Shown here in pieces: positions 1-11,200 of a stretch of 64,000 bases of DNA (positions within the stretch are counted from its first letter, which is position 1; every line of letters starts with the position of its first letter). The stretch spans positions 62,001 to 126,000 of the forward strand of contig VWPU01012687.1 of the NCBI GenBank assembly GCA_013398955.1. The letters run 5' to 3'. The DNA is from Callaeas wilsoni (taxonomy: Eukaryota; Chordata; Aves; Passeriformes; Callaeidae). The notes under the pieces are model-generated. The model worked only from the letters and a program-made list of their open reading frames with translations, did not search any database and was not told the DNA's origin. Position numbers and translations under genes: made by a program.

Positions 1-125
1 TTCACTTGACCAGGCTGCTCAGAGCCCTGACCAACCTGGCCTTGAATGTTTCCGGGGATGGGGAATCCAGAAGTTCTCTGGGCAACTTGTGCCAGTGTTT
101 CACTACTCTCATCATAAAAAATTTC
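1..125 (-). repeat. CR1 LINE 3' region, cut by window edge
   Basis: Read on the plus strand this has the antisense wording of an avian CR1 tail: a gccctgaccaacctggcctt-type phrase, then 'ggggatggggaatcc' and 'ctctgggcaacttgtgccag'. On the minus strand an open frame runs from about 247 down to 2 and ends in a tail with the pattern KFF-x-RVV-x-HW-x-KLPRE. The same pattern (KSFF, RVVGHWN, RLPRE) recurs in the independent CR1 copy at 48.4-48.8 kb, so the assignment is supported inside the window. The frame stays open but has no start-side domain. It is a dead fragment of the LINE second ORF, not a gene. The 3' untranslated end and terminal repeats lie off the left edge. Positions 126-247 keep the frame but are less clearly CR1. 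Confidence 0.85.
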
Positions 126-1050
126 TTCTTCATAGCTAGAGCTTTGAGAATGGTTTGAGTTTTCCAGTCTCCCAGCAGAGGCACAGCATGCACTAATCCT
201 CTCTGCGGTGTAGCTGGGGAGGAGGGTCCCCAGGTCCTTCTCTGCAATAAAACATCTTCACTGCCAGAATTACACCCAGTAAGTGGTGGCTCCTTGGCAA
301 ACAGTACAATCGTTAAATGTCAGCTACTGCTTACAGTTTAATTGCTTTTGAATTTTAGCAAGCAGCTCCTCATTCATAGCAAATTGGCATTTTGTACATT
401 CAGGATTGTGCTATTAGCTGCACAATAGAGAGGCTGGTTTTCTGTAAATATTGAGATTTGGTAATTATAACCCGACAGTTATTAACACTCCATGGCAGAT
501 AAATGCTTCAGCTGCTGAATCTGCTGTGGGCAAACCTCCTTCCGGAAGGAACATCTTATCAGTGAGTGGAGGAAGGCTCTAGCTGCCATATTCCATTAAC
601 ACCATGTTAATGAGCCAAGAGCCCACGCACCACAATGAAAACATACCCTGAAGTGTAGCAGATGGGCTCAGAAGCCAAAGCCACACAATGGGGAAACCTA
701 GAAAATCATAGCTAAATTCAATAGAAAACAAAAGCTGGGCAGCTTGGCCTTCCTTGTAGTAAATACCCTGGAGTAACAGACATTCCTGGATCTTACTGGG
801 TGCAGTTGTAGCCGTGCAGGACCTTCCAATGATTTCAGGATGACTTGGGTCTCAGCTGGTTACAGGCAATATGTCAAAACCCATCTAGAAACCACTGCTG
901 ATTGCCTGAGCTCTGCACCCGTGTCTCCAGTGAAATCCTTCAGCGATGCTCACAGAGGACTTGTGATTCAGTCCTCCAGATAACTGTGCTGCTTCACACA
1001 TCTTGTTGCTAGAGCTGCTTAAAATAAAATAAACAAAAGCAAGTTGACAA
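126..1050. other. Anonymous noncoding DNA
   Basis: No recognisable exon, RNA gene or repeat beyond the possible upstream continuation of the CR1 frame to about 247. Reading frames are short and broken on both strands. Confidence 0.6.
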
Positions 1051-1054
1051 ATGT

Positions 1055-1140
1055 GATTGAATCAGTGTGGGGGGAAGCACTAACACGTTAATCATGTAAA
1101 TGATTAACAACTGTCTATTAATCATATGTGATTGACACTT
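1055..1140. promoter_or_regulatory. Cluster of homeodomain/HNF1-like inverted repeats
   Basis: Positions 1087-1108 form a perfect inverted repeat: GTTAATCA, six spacer bases (TGTAAA), then TGATTAAC. The outer GTTAAT and ATTAAC match the half-sites of the HNF1 (POU-homeodomain) consensus, but the spacing is wider than the usual one-base gap. Just downstream, 1120-1133 is a second smaller inverted repeat, AATCA-TATG-TGATT, and a GATTGAATCA motif lies upstream near 1056. Several TAAT/ATCA cores within 85 bp suggest a binding-site cluster of an enhancer. Function is inferred. An AT-rich chance palindrome cannot be excluded from one sequence. Confidence 0.4.
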
Positions 1141-3005
1141 CCCCACATACTAGTAAAAGTGCTACAGCATCATTTGTAATCTTAATGAAGTCATAGCAGA
1201 AAAAGCCCTCACTCTTTGTTGGGAGACAACGGCTGCTCTTTATGGTTTTAAAGAATTTGTTCTTTTACAGACTGGTGTAAGTCTGTTTGCCTCTCCACCA
1301 GTGCTACGTCACTGTACCTCACTGCCATTAGGGAGGGCGTTATGTGCATGAAGCACAAAATTAAAATGAAGTAGCTTTCAGTTGTATATCTGAGACAGAG
1401 CAAATGCATCCTTGAAGCCCTTTGATGAAGCTGTGTGCAGCTGCTGTTCTTCCAGTGCTGTGGTTCATAGGCAACAGTGCTAGTACCAATACGAGTGTTC
1501 TGCATGTCAGCCTGGCAAAATTTCCCCTATTGCTGCTTCCAAATGAAGAATGATCTCAAGTGGAGGAAGCCACTGCCTGTTTTCCAGGAGCTTTGATATG
1601 TTCTGGAATTTTTGGACAAAATTGCTTACCTAGAATGTTGTGATACAGTGGTTATTGGGAAAGACTTAGTCAAAAATGTCATTTCCAGTCATCCAGAGGG
1701 ATGCTATTTGCATCTTACATCCCTGCCCTGGTCTCTGGTGTCAGGTTGCCCAGGGAAGAGGCAACTGAGGCCCTGCAGCTTTTACTGGTTGGTGATCTTC
1801 GCAACATGGAGATCCTTGACTCCAAGTGTGCCTGCTCAGAAAAAGAGCAAGAACCAGGGAGCAGTCATACAAAAAGGTCTTATTAAAAACAGGTTAGGGA
1901 AGGGGTAAGGACTCCAATGTACACCTGACCCTCCGAAGGGGCTTCTTGCTCAGAGTCGATCTGGAAAATGAGGCACTTGGTAGAGCAGAACTTGGCCATC
2001 ATGGTGCCAGGTCTGGCGAGATGGGAGCACAGCCTCAAACACACGCTTCCAGTTTCCAGTGGCCAAAACGAGATTTAGTTAAGAATGCAGATGCCTGTAT
2101 TAAAGTGATCGTTAGCTCTGTGATCTTCCACATCAGATCTGTAGAGAGCAAAAACTTTAGAGCAGCTTCACCGTGCTCTTCTGAGACAGGATTTTCATCA
2201 GGGCCATTTTTTCATTAGCAAAAGCTTTCTTTCCCTCCCTCTACTACAAACAAGGCTTGTCACTTGATTTCCATCTATTTTCATTACAGAGGAGAAGTAA
2301 TTGGTACATCTGGGCATTATTGGAGAAATATCTTGGCTGAAGCCATAATGTGGTAATTATTGACTGAACTGAGCCATGCCAATGCATTGTAAATACATTT
2401 GCCTCTGAATGTGTGATATTGTCGTGTGTCCTTTCAGATAGATGGCTTTTTGGGGGAAGAGGGAGGAGAGAGAGGGGCAGTGTGGAAAGCTGACCGTGTC
2501 TGACCTATCTTATGCAAGTGCGGTAAGCCTCGAAGATGCAAAACCGCTGCTGTCACAGCAGAAAAACAACAGTGTGACCCACTGTAAAATGGACTGGTGG
2601 CTTGTGATCCAAGTGGCTTGTTTTCCTGGGGAATCAATTATCCCGTGCATGACACTTGCCTCTGGTCTTTTGTAACTGCAAGGAGCCACCAAACCAAAAT
2701 AGCTCATTTTCACTGTTTTGGTGATGCTTTCTGCTAAATAGCAACATGTGACTGCTGGTCCACCACTGAAGCCAGCAATCTAATGCAAAGGGGGACAGCA
2801 GGCTCTGGCAGCAGCCTGCACTGCCTGAAGGACGGGGAACCAGAAACCTCCAATGACCCTATCTGTGTTTGTGCTTTCAAAGGGGATCCTAGACACATCT
2901 CCACAAACTCCCAGCGCTCCTTCCCAAACATGACCCTTTCAGTGCAGGAGAAAGTGTTGGAAGTCTTGGTGGTGTTTTATACCATTGGTACATGGCACAC
3001 CACAG
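1141..3005. other. Anonymous noncoding DNA
   Basis: Open frames up to 98 codons (1612-1908 plus) have no recognisable motif, no paired splice sites and no codon-level signature. Nothing else stands out. Confidence 0.6.
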
Positions 3006-3011
3006 AGCCAC

Positions 3012-3122
3012 ATAATCACAGAGTAGCTGAGGTCAGCAGGGATCTCTGGAGGTCACCTGATCCAACCCTCCTACTCAAGCAGGGCCACCTGGAGCCAGCT
3101 GCCCAGGATAATGTCCAGGGGA
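3012..3122 (-). repeat. CR1 LINE fragment (3' end)
   Basis: The plus strand reads 'aatcacagagtagctgaggt', then 'gggatctctggaggtcacct', 'gatccaaccctcctactcaa' and 'gcagggccacctggagccag'. This is the familiar antisense order of a CR1 3' end. The retrotransposon is therefore on the minus strand with its 3' terminus at about 3012. It is truncated at about 3122, where unrelated sequence begins. No coding capacity remains. Confidence 0.88.
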
Positions 3123-6100
3123 ATAGACCATGTCCCATTGCACCAAGCTGGTGTCATCTGCTTTGGGCCCTGGGGTTTAGATACAGTTCTGCATAGCCCT
3201 GGTGGATGTTAAAGTTCAGAGGGTTTTGCCTTGAGGGAGATACCAGTGTAAGATGCTGCTGCAGAAACTGAGCCAGCCCCATGCAAAACTGGATGGGTAA
3301 TGAGGTTTGGATCTTTGGCAGTCTCTTGGCATGTCATTGGTACGCTATGGGTTTAGAGAGGTATAGGATTTCAGAATATAGGGAAAGATAAGCCTTCTGG
3401 AGTCAGGGATGTTTCTACAGTCACTCTGGCCTCCCACCTCTGTCATTTCCATAGTTCAGTGTACGGCATTTGCAGGGCGATACAACCATGAAGGAGTTTT
3501 TCCATAGGGAGGCTCATTCTCTGCACCTCATGGGGTGCTACACCCTGCAGTTTCTCCAAATATAAAAAACTTACGTGCATATTTTGGGGTAGTGACAGCT
3601 TGTGTTTATACTCATTCCTGTTTTCATTTCTCACATGAAATTGTCATACCTCTGATCTGCAGTGAGCAAAATATTATCAAAAATATCAAAATAGATGTGT
3701 TTAATCTTATCCTGTACTTACAGAAAAATTCAGAATGAGAATGGGTAGAGCCAGCTGTGACCCAGGTGAAAGTGGCATTTGCAGATGGCAGAAGACAGAG
3801 AAGAGCAGGGTGGCATTGGTGCTGGACGACTGCAAGCTCCACACCAGTTGACTATTCAGCCAGAGACTGGATAGAATATTTTTATTTCTTTCTCTTTCCT
3901 TTTTCTCCGATCAGGGAAAAATCATGTCCTTTTGGGCTAGGCTAAAATGGAGCAATCTGTTCATTTAGCTGCTGAGAAGGGAAATTAACTTCATTCTTAT
4001 CCGTCTAGCTTATTAGCACAAATATTGCAGCTGCATTATCCTATCCCACATAAAACCCTGTACAGTAGAGCCTTTTAATTGTCTGGCTAATTGTTTGGCC
4101 TCAGAGCTGTCTATTTCCGATTGTCTAATTCTCATTAGAATGCCAGCTGACACTGAGTCCTCCAAAGCTGCCTTTAGCTGCTTTTAACCACTTCTGGACT
4201 AATTTGGTGGTGTTGAAAGCACTTACAGAAAAGCAACCAACAATAAGAAACACAGTGCAAACGTTTCTCCTCTCTAATGCATTCAACATTTTAAATCCTG
4301 CCCATAAAGGAGTTTTGATGCTGGTTTAAATGCGTGTATCCCGACAGAGTCACAGCATTGTTGTTAGCATTCAAAAGTGTGTAAAATACGTGGACTGAAA
4401 ATCTAGGCACAAATGCTTCAGTCCTTGATCTGAAACACCTTTTGAAACCAATGGGTGTTTTTCACCCTATGAATAAGAAATAAATCAGGATGGTAGGGCG
4501 CAGGCCCCCAATAAGAGAAAGGATTGGTCTGTATTTTGGTGCTCTTTGTTAACCCTGTGCTATGCATTTTTGAGTCTCCAAAACCTGAATGAGACAAATT
4601 CTTGGGTTCACATTCTGAATTTACTGAATTCATGTTGCAGTACTTCAGCACCCATTTCAGAATCTTAGTCCGTTGCCATAGTTAGAAAATTTTCATGTTG
4701 TCTGTTCCTTCAGTTGCCTTCTTTGAACAGCTCTCAGCAATCTAGTTATAGTGACATGAGACTGGCCAAAGCTTCTACCATGTTGCCACGAAACTGAACA
4801 AACACAGGCAGATAGGAAAACTCAGTGAGGCAGAACTCCCTCAGAGTCATATTCCCTACCACCTCACTGCCCTGAGAGAAGATGGGGAAAAAAAAGTGTT
4901 CTTGACAAGTTTAATGTGAAATTTGCTAACCTAAAACCTAGAGAGGAATTAAAATGTGTTAAGCTACTGAAACAGGAGCCTAGAGGTCTCCTGTGGTTTT
5001 ACTGACAGATTTAGCACTAGATTTCTTGATCAGAAACATGGGAGAAGAGTAGCAAAGGCGTCAGTGCTTCACTGGTGATGAATTTGCTGGCTTCCTGCAG
5101 ATGGGGTGCCTCTTGCCTGACTACGGAGCCTTGGCCACTGGGAGCCCCAAGGCTGCCTTTTGCTGCATTCTACCAGTTCGTTTGTTGGGCAGAACGAAAG
5201 GTTTCAGGGAGCCTTAAAGCTTGGGAGGCTGTCCACAAATTTTCCCAGCTTCTCCCTCCAATGTAGTGAGCAGGTGGGTAGGAATGAGGGAAGCCCCAGG
5301 AGCCTCCCTGTAGCAGCAGGCATGGCATCTCTCAGCCAGGGCACCTGGGACACCCATCCCCAGCAGCCGTGCCGTGTGCGTTGGAGGCATTGCATTTGAC
5401 AGCTGTCAAAAGGAAATGCTGCAACATTGCTGCTTTATAAAAATGTGTTCTTTGGGGAATTTCCTTCGCAATTCTTGTAGCAAAGAGATTGGAAGGGTCA
5501 CGTATGAAATTGATGAAACCCCTGCATGTTGTTCCAGCCCATCCCAGGACCTGCCCTGTGTTCCTCTCCTGACCATCGCAGCACTGCCATCGCCCCAGCT
5601 GTGTTAACCTGCCTACTGCATCACTATCTGCAGCCAAAGGGGTTAATGATATTTCCTGCCAGCAAGGGCAGATGAGCCTGTGTGTCTGGCATATACAGCT
5701 TCTGTTTGTATCTTGTTACAAAGGTGTAGTAGCAAAATTTTACAACCAATTTTTTCTTATGTGAAAGATAAAAGGGGAAGGAGAGTAAAACTTCTCCCAT
5801 CTTGCAGCTTGGTGGTGCCTGTTCTGAAAGCAGGTCCTGGAGACCACATCCAGGGTTGTCAGGGTTTAAAGAGCAATACGAGGCCATGAATTCAGCCTCG
5901 CAGCTCTTCCTCCCTTCCCGAGATGGGGCATTTCTCACATTTTTCAATATAGTTCCACTACCCTGACAGGCTTCATTTCCCAAGCATCCTTTTTAAAAAA
6001 TATTTGAACTAATCCTGCCATGTATTTCTCTTCCTCATTTTATTGCTTTCTAGAAAATCACAGTGTTCTTTTCTGACATCTTCTCCTCTCATGGAAGAGG

Positions 6101-7840
6101 AGACAGAGTTACTGGTGTCTACTTCAGCTGTGAACACAGATGGAATTTATGGCTTTTGGGGTTGTATTTATAACTGTTTTAAAAGCATAGCAAATGTCAT
6201 CTACAAAAACTCCTGTTAGGCTGTTTCTTCCCCAGGCACCATGCACTTCACAACTACTGCGGCACTCAAGGCAGGGATCCTTCAGTTGGTGTGAATTACT
6301 GATTTCGTAGCTACTTCTGCATGTTGCTCAGAGATTTTCCTGCATGTGATGCTTTCTTGAATTGTACACTTCATGTGAGCCACGTGCTTTCCATCTAGAG
6401 GAACCACAAACACCATCACTCTCACCTATCTCACATGGGGACAAGTTAAAATGGAAGAAAATTCCACATATTGTCTATTCTATGCCTTTTTTTCAGGTTT
6501 GTGCCTGCCCTTCCACTTCTAATTGCCATCAGGTCTCACAGCCTTATAAACCTTTCTGGCTCTGTCTTTTGTAGATTTTTTTCTTTTTTATTGTCTATAA
6601 CTCATTTCTCTAGCCTGAATTTTTCAGATATCCACAAGTATCTGATTAATTTTTCCTTTTAGCCTACATTTCTAAGAAAACAAATCTCATCCAGTTGTGT
6701 TTCTTGTCCATAATAAGTTCTGGGCAGTTTTTCAACCAAATTTGATAGAAGGTTAAAGGTGTAGCAACATATAAGTTCCTGCAGTTTCCATGAAAATTAG
6801 TCTGGTTAGAAGAAAGAGGAAGAAATTAAGCTGGCACCGGAGGGAAGGCAGCTGTCACTCAGTTTTCAGTAGCAGCATCCAACAGCTCAGCCAGCCATCA
6901 AGATCTGGCCACGGGAGTTTGTCCCACTAAATAGACTGGCAATATTAGAGGGAATTGTGCAGACTGCTTTTTGGTGGTGAGATTTTGAGGACACTGGGCA
7001 CCATTCCTCAAGAAACTGGAGTTTACTAGATCCATTGCTCATGGAACGGCTTTATTAAATAGGAAGGCTAAACAAACATTTTCCTTCCTCCTGATTGTGT
7101 GTCATTTCTTTTCAAGCTAATGCTTTTGAAAACAAGTCTAATGTTAGCACAGCTTCTCTAGAAGAGTTTTCCAAGACTCTCTGCTCCCAGCAGCTCTTAC
7201 TGAAATTAATGGGAGCTGCTGGGGCTCAGTGCTTCCAAAAATAAAAACACTTTGCCAGTGGTACAGATGCAGATGTCTAAATTTAAGCTGCAGTTTTTGA
7301 GCATCTGGGGCCTAAATCCATGTCTGAGCACTTCAAAACAAGTGGCCTGATTTTTTTATAGGTACTGAACAACCTTACTGAAATCAAAACTTATGGGCTG
7401 TATAGTTCAACCTATATTTGGAAGTCAAGAGGTAGATATAGGTAGCTGAAATTTAGGCACACAAATTGGAGCACATGGACCCTGCACTTGAGAGGGGGAG
7501 TTTTCAAAGCATTCAGCCTTGGCATGAGTGATCTTATTGAAATCGCTGGAGGCCAGAGGGAAGGAGTTAAATCAACACAGAGCACTTCTGAAGGCTCCTG
7601 GCTCAGCATGTACATCTGTGTTTAAGAAAGATGGTGGAATAAAAAATACTTTGCAGGTGCAACACAGCCAAATTAGTGCGGTAGAAGAAACCATAGGTTT
7701 TTAAAATCCTTGGACTGGAGCAGCAGCTCTTGCAGCCCAATGTACGCACATACTGGGGGCTTTTTGTATTTATTTTCCCTGTGTGCCTTGTTGTTTTAAG
7801 AAAAAGGAACAAACAGGGAGCAGTTGGCTGGCAGAGCCTG
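3123..7840. other. Anonymous noncoding DNA
   Basis: No exon or repeat could be named in this 4.7 kb. Open frames reach 119 codons (5624-5983 minus) but resemble no protein I know. One ATTA-rich patch at 3982-4140 is listed separately. Confidence 0.6.
3982..4140. promoter_or_regulatory. ATTA/TAAT-rich patch, possible conserved noncoding element
   Basis: Seven ATTA or TAAT homeodomain cores occur in about 160 bp: aaattaac, cttattag, gcattatc, tttaattg, gctaattg, tctaattc and cattagaa. A CAGCTG-type E-box (gcagctgc) sits among them near 4030. The composition is like a developmental enhancer. No conservation data are available here, so this is a weak call. Confidence 0.25.
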
Positions 7841-7990
7841 CGAACTCGGCGGGAGCTGCCAACGGGGCTTGCTGGGTCTTTGCAGTGAAAAGAAGGGGCT
7901 TGTGGAGTTACAACTGCTCTGCACACCCCTCCTGCCCCATCCTGCCCCGGCTCAATGGGGCTTTGTGTAGAGGCGGGGGCTGCCCGGCAC
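7841..7990. other. GC-richer patch with several CpGs
   Basis: About seven CpG dinucleotides fall between 7841 and 7986 in an otherwise CpG-poor neighbourhood. The patch lies inside a long minus-strand open frame (7603-8184, 193 codons). That frame has no recognisable domain, and its length fits the local lack of stops in GC-richer DNA. It could be a small regulatory patch or an old GC-rich insertion. Confidence 0.3.
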
Positions 7991-8107
7991 AGCAGCCTCC
8001 TTTTTCCCTCCCTGAGATGTAGACAGGCTGCCTTTAACCCTTTCCCAGCTCTGTGGCAGGATTTTGATCCAAGAATGCCTTTTAGGATTCTTTTCCTTCT
8101 TCCAGCA

Positions 8108-8220
8108 TCTGAAAACAACAAAAAAACCCAGCAAAAAGCCCAAGCAAGACCCTCAAAACCACTGAAAACCCCCCCACAAAACACCCTCCAAAAAACCCAG
8201 AAAAACCAAACAAAGAAAAT
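8108..8220. repeat. A/C-rich low-complexity tract
   Basis: About 110 bp consist almost only of A and C, with runs such as aaaaaaaccc, accccccccac-like stretches and ccaaaaaaccc. The complementary strand is G/T-rich. No unit length is kept, so this is low-complexity DNA, not a clean microsatellite. Open frames through it are artefacts of composition. Confidence 0.8.
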
Positions 8221-11200
8221 CTCACTTTTTTCAAGCCACAGTTCAGCACAGATTAAGCAAACAAGGTTTAGATGTTGCTGATGAGGAAGATGATTTTTAA
8301 GTTGAAAAGTTCAGTCCATAGCTATCAGACCCCAATCCAACACTCCATCCTCAGTAACATGGGAGAAGTTTAATGGTTGAATGAAAAGAGGAAGGATTTA
8401 TTTGATCAGAGCTAGATGATTTATCACCTTTTGTTTGACAGCTGCAGGATTAAATGTGCTATCCAGTTAGAGGTGGCTGCCTATAAGGAGATTTACCTGT
8501 GAATGTGCCCCCTGAGCGAACCAGTCTGGATTTACTAAAGATGCCAGATTTACCATAAGCAAATGAGAGGTTACAGAGGCCCACAAAATGGAGGTGGAAA
8601 CTCAGAGGAAATGAGGTGAAACACAAGGGAATGACAGTTCGAAAATATGGGCTGAAAAGCAGAAGAGGATGTAGCATTTGGGCAGGAGGCTTGAGAGGCT
8701 CTTAGGTGCAAAGAGGCAGAAGAAACACTGTTCAGATACCCTTATATAGCACTGGCCTTGAGTCTTTGCCTGTCCTCCACTGGAAAAATGTGGCAAAACA
8801 TTGCCAAAGGTTCCTAGTGCTATTTATGGAAATGAGATAAAATTGAAGCCAGGTTTGGGGTAAGCAAAACCTCCTTATTCCAGAGCTGTAAAACAAAAAC
8901 CCTGGTTTGGATTAAGGACCTGCTGGATCTGCATCTTCTGAGCTGGTGAGAGGGGAACTGGTGGGCAAGGAATCCCATCAGCATGTTGCTCTGCCTCGGA
9001 GAGCTGCTGGGAGCTGGCTGTCACGGTAATGCAATACTGCAGAGTTCTGGTGCTCTACATATTTGTTTAAACTTGACAAAAACTCAGGACCGTAATCTGC
9101 AATAGTTTATTTGGACAGACTGGGAAGACAAGGTTATTGTTGCTGTTTGAAAGCTCTGTAATTTAAAAGTTTGTACTAACGATTTGTGGATGTGTGCCCA
9201 CCGAAGGATGTAAGGATCTGTGTGTGGAGTATCCAATGTTGGGAAGTAAAAGCTGTGTCCATACAGGGAAGAGATGGTGCCAAAGTCAGAGTTCTGGAGA
9301 CAGGTCCTGAGGAGTCACCTGGAAGGGCTGTAAATGAGCACACCAAACACAAAGCCCCCCGGATACGCTCATCTCCATGTCCTGCATGTAGGTGTCCATT
9401 TACCCAGCCTTTCTGCAGCTTTGGAGTGACCTGTCCCTTTATTTGAGTTCACGTGCATGCGTGCTGAAGGGACATATCTTCGGTGCTGCCTTCTAAAATC
9501 TGGCTCTAATTTCAGACCAATTTACTATTCCGATGAAATGAACCTGCAAAACATATGGCCCAAATAGCATTCGCCTAAGTGGCCTGCACGGTTCAGGTTT
9601 GATTTGTGACTTCTCTTTACATTCCCATTCATGTGGGAGTCCATGATAGTTCTTTAAACAGAATAAACCAAAGTCTGTCCACAGCTGCCTCTCATCAGGG
9701 TGAGGGCTGCAGACAGGCTCCAGGGTCCAGCCTTCGTCTGGGGCAATTGCTGCTACTGCTGTGGAGGATGGTGCACACACACCATGGGCCACAGAGGAGG
9801 CAGGCGCTTGTTCAGCTTGTCCTCCAGACAGACATTGCAGCCACTTACAGAAATCCCGTCTGGGGGCAGGGGGAGAGAAGGGAGAGAGAGCAGAAAGAAA
9901 GAAATCATTTTAAAAAACCCCACCATGATGGAGATTTGGTAGTGGTTTTTAAATCACATTTAGACATAAATCCTTTGAGTTCACAATTTCCATAGATTAG
10001 TGGCATCTGTGGACCCCAGATAGACTGTAATCACTAAGATTGTTCTAATCTTCCTCTGGGAGGTTTTTCAAAGGAAGTATTGAATTACACCAATTCTTAG
10101 TAGAGCTGGGTTTTAACTTGCAAGAAAGTGCTCTAAATCCAAATGCATACATTAGTGCCAGACCTATAAAGTCAGGGTATAATGCTTGTGACTTTCATAC
10201 ATCCTGATGTGTGATTTGTTATCTGGACAATAAAACTTCACAAGAGACACACATGTTCAGCTGCACCCACTGGTAAGTATATTACAAACCATCAGGCCCA
10301 TGTTGTCACCTTTGGACTCTCTGTGTGACAGTCTTTTGAGGCACATCTCTGCCCTTTGAAGTCAGCAGTGCTTGACTCAGGCACTAAGGTTGCTCTAACT
10401 GAATCTTGCTGCTGTGTAGTGTTTCATGTCATTGTCTTGTATGCCTACTCCCAACCCTGCTCCCATCACACTCTGAAAGCAAGCAGAGTTGAAAATTATG
10501 TGGTTGAAAAGAGATCTATTTGGTATGAAAAACTGTGTACAGAGACGGCAAAGCTGTGGTCCCTGCTTGTGACCAGAGCATGCAGGAGAACATCAGAGAA
10601 CACCAGCAGAATAAACCTAATTCTGCTCACACACATATAAATGCAAGGTGGAATCACTTCTACTGAACACACTAGAGGGATATGGGGAGCTAGTGTAAGA
10701 TGGAAATACCGACTGCTGCATCAGATTCATCACTGGTACATGAAAATGAAATGGAATTACACCAGAGATTATATTGTCCCCATATGGGTTTTTATGCCTG
10801 GTAAATTCTGTTTAAATGGGTATCAAATTTGCGCCTGCTGTACTGGGTTGCACAGCTGAATGCTTTTGCCCCAGTGCTAAGGGATTAAATAGACAATTGA
10901 GGTTTCTCAGAAAGAGTGTAGAAAATGTAAATCAAAAAGAGTGTCCCTGGAACTGGTTGCAGTGCTGACAGCCCTTACAATGCATGCTGCCTCCAACTGC
11001 TCGCAGTGACCAGCTGCAGCAGCACCCGCGCTGATGCAGAGCAGTGTCAGGGCCGTACTCAATGGAACATGGCACTGAGAGCCCACAAGTCCCCAGCAGC
11101 CTGCTCCAAGGGGTGCCATCTGCAAGCTGGAAAGCTGCATCCAATCTTCCCGTGTGGCCAGGAGAGCTGGAGCGTAGCTGGTGTGGGGAGCTGCCAGGGG

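Noticed and set aside
7603..8184. 193-codon minus-strand frame
   Set aside because: It crosses a GC-richer patch and an A/C low-complexity tract, with no recognised motif, signal peptide or conserved block.
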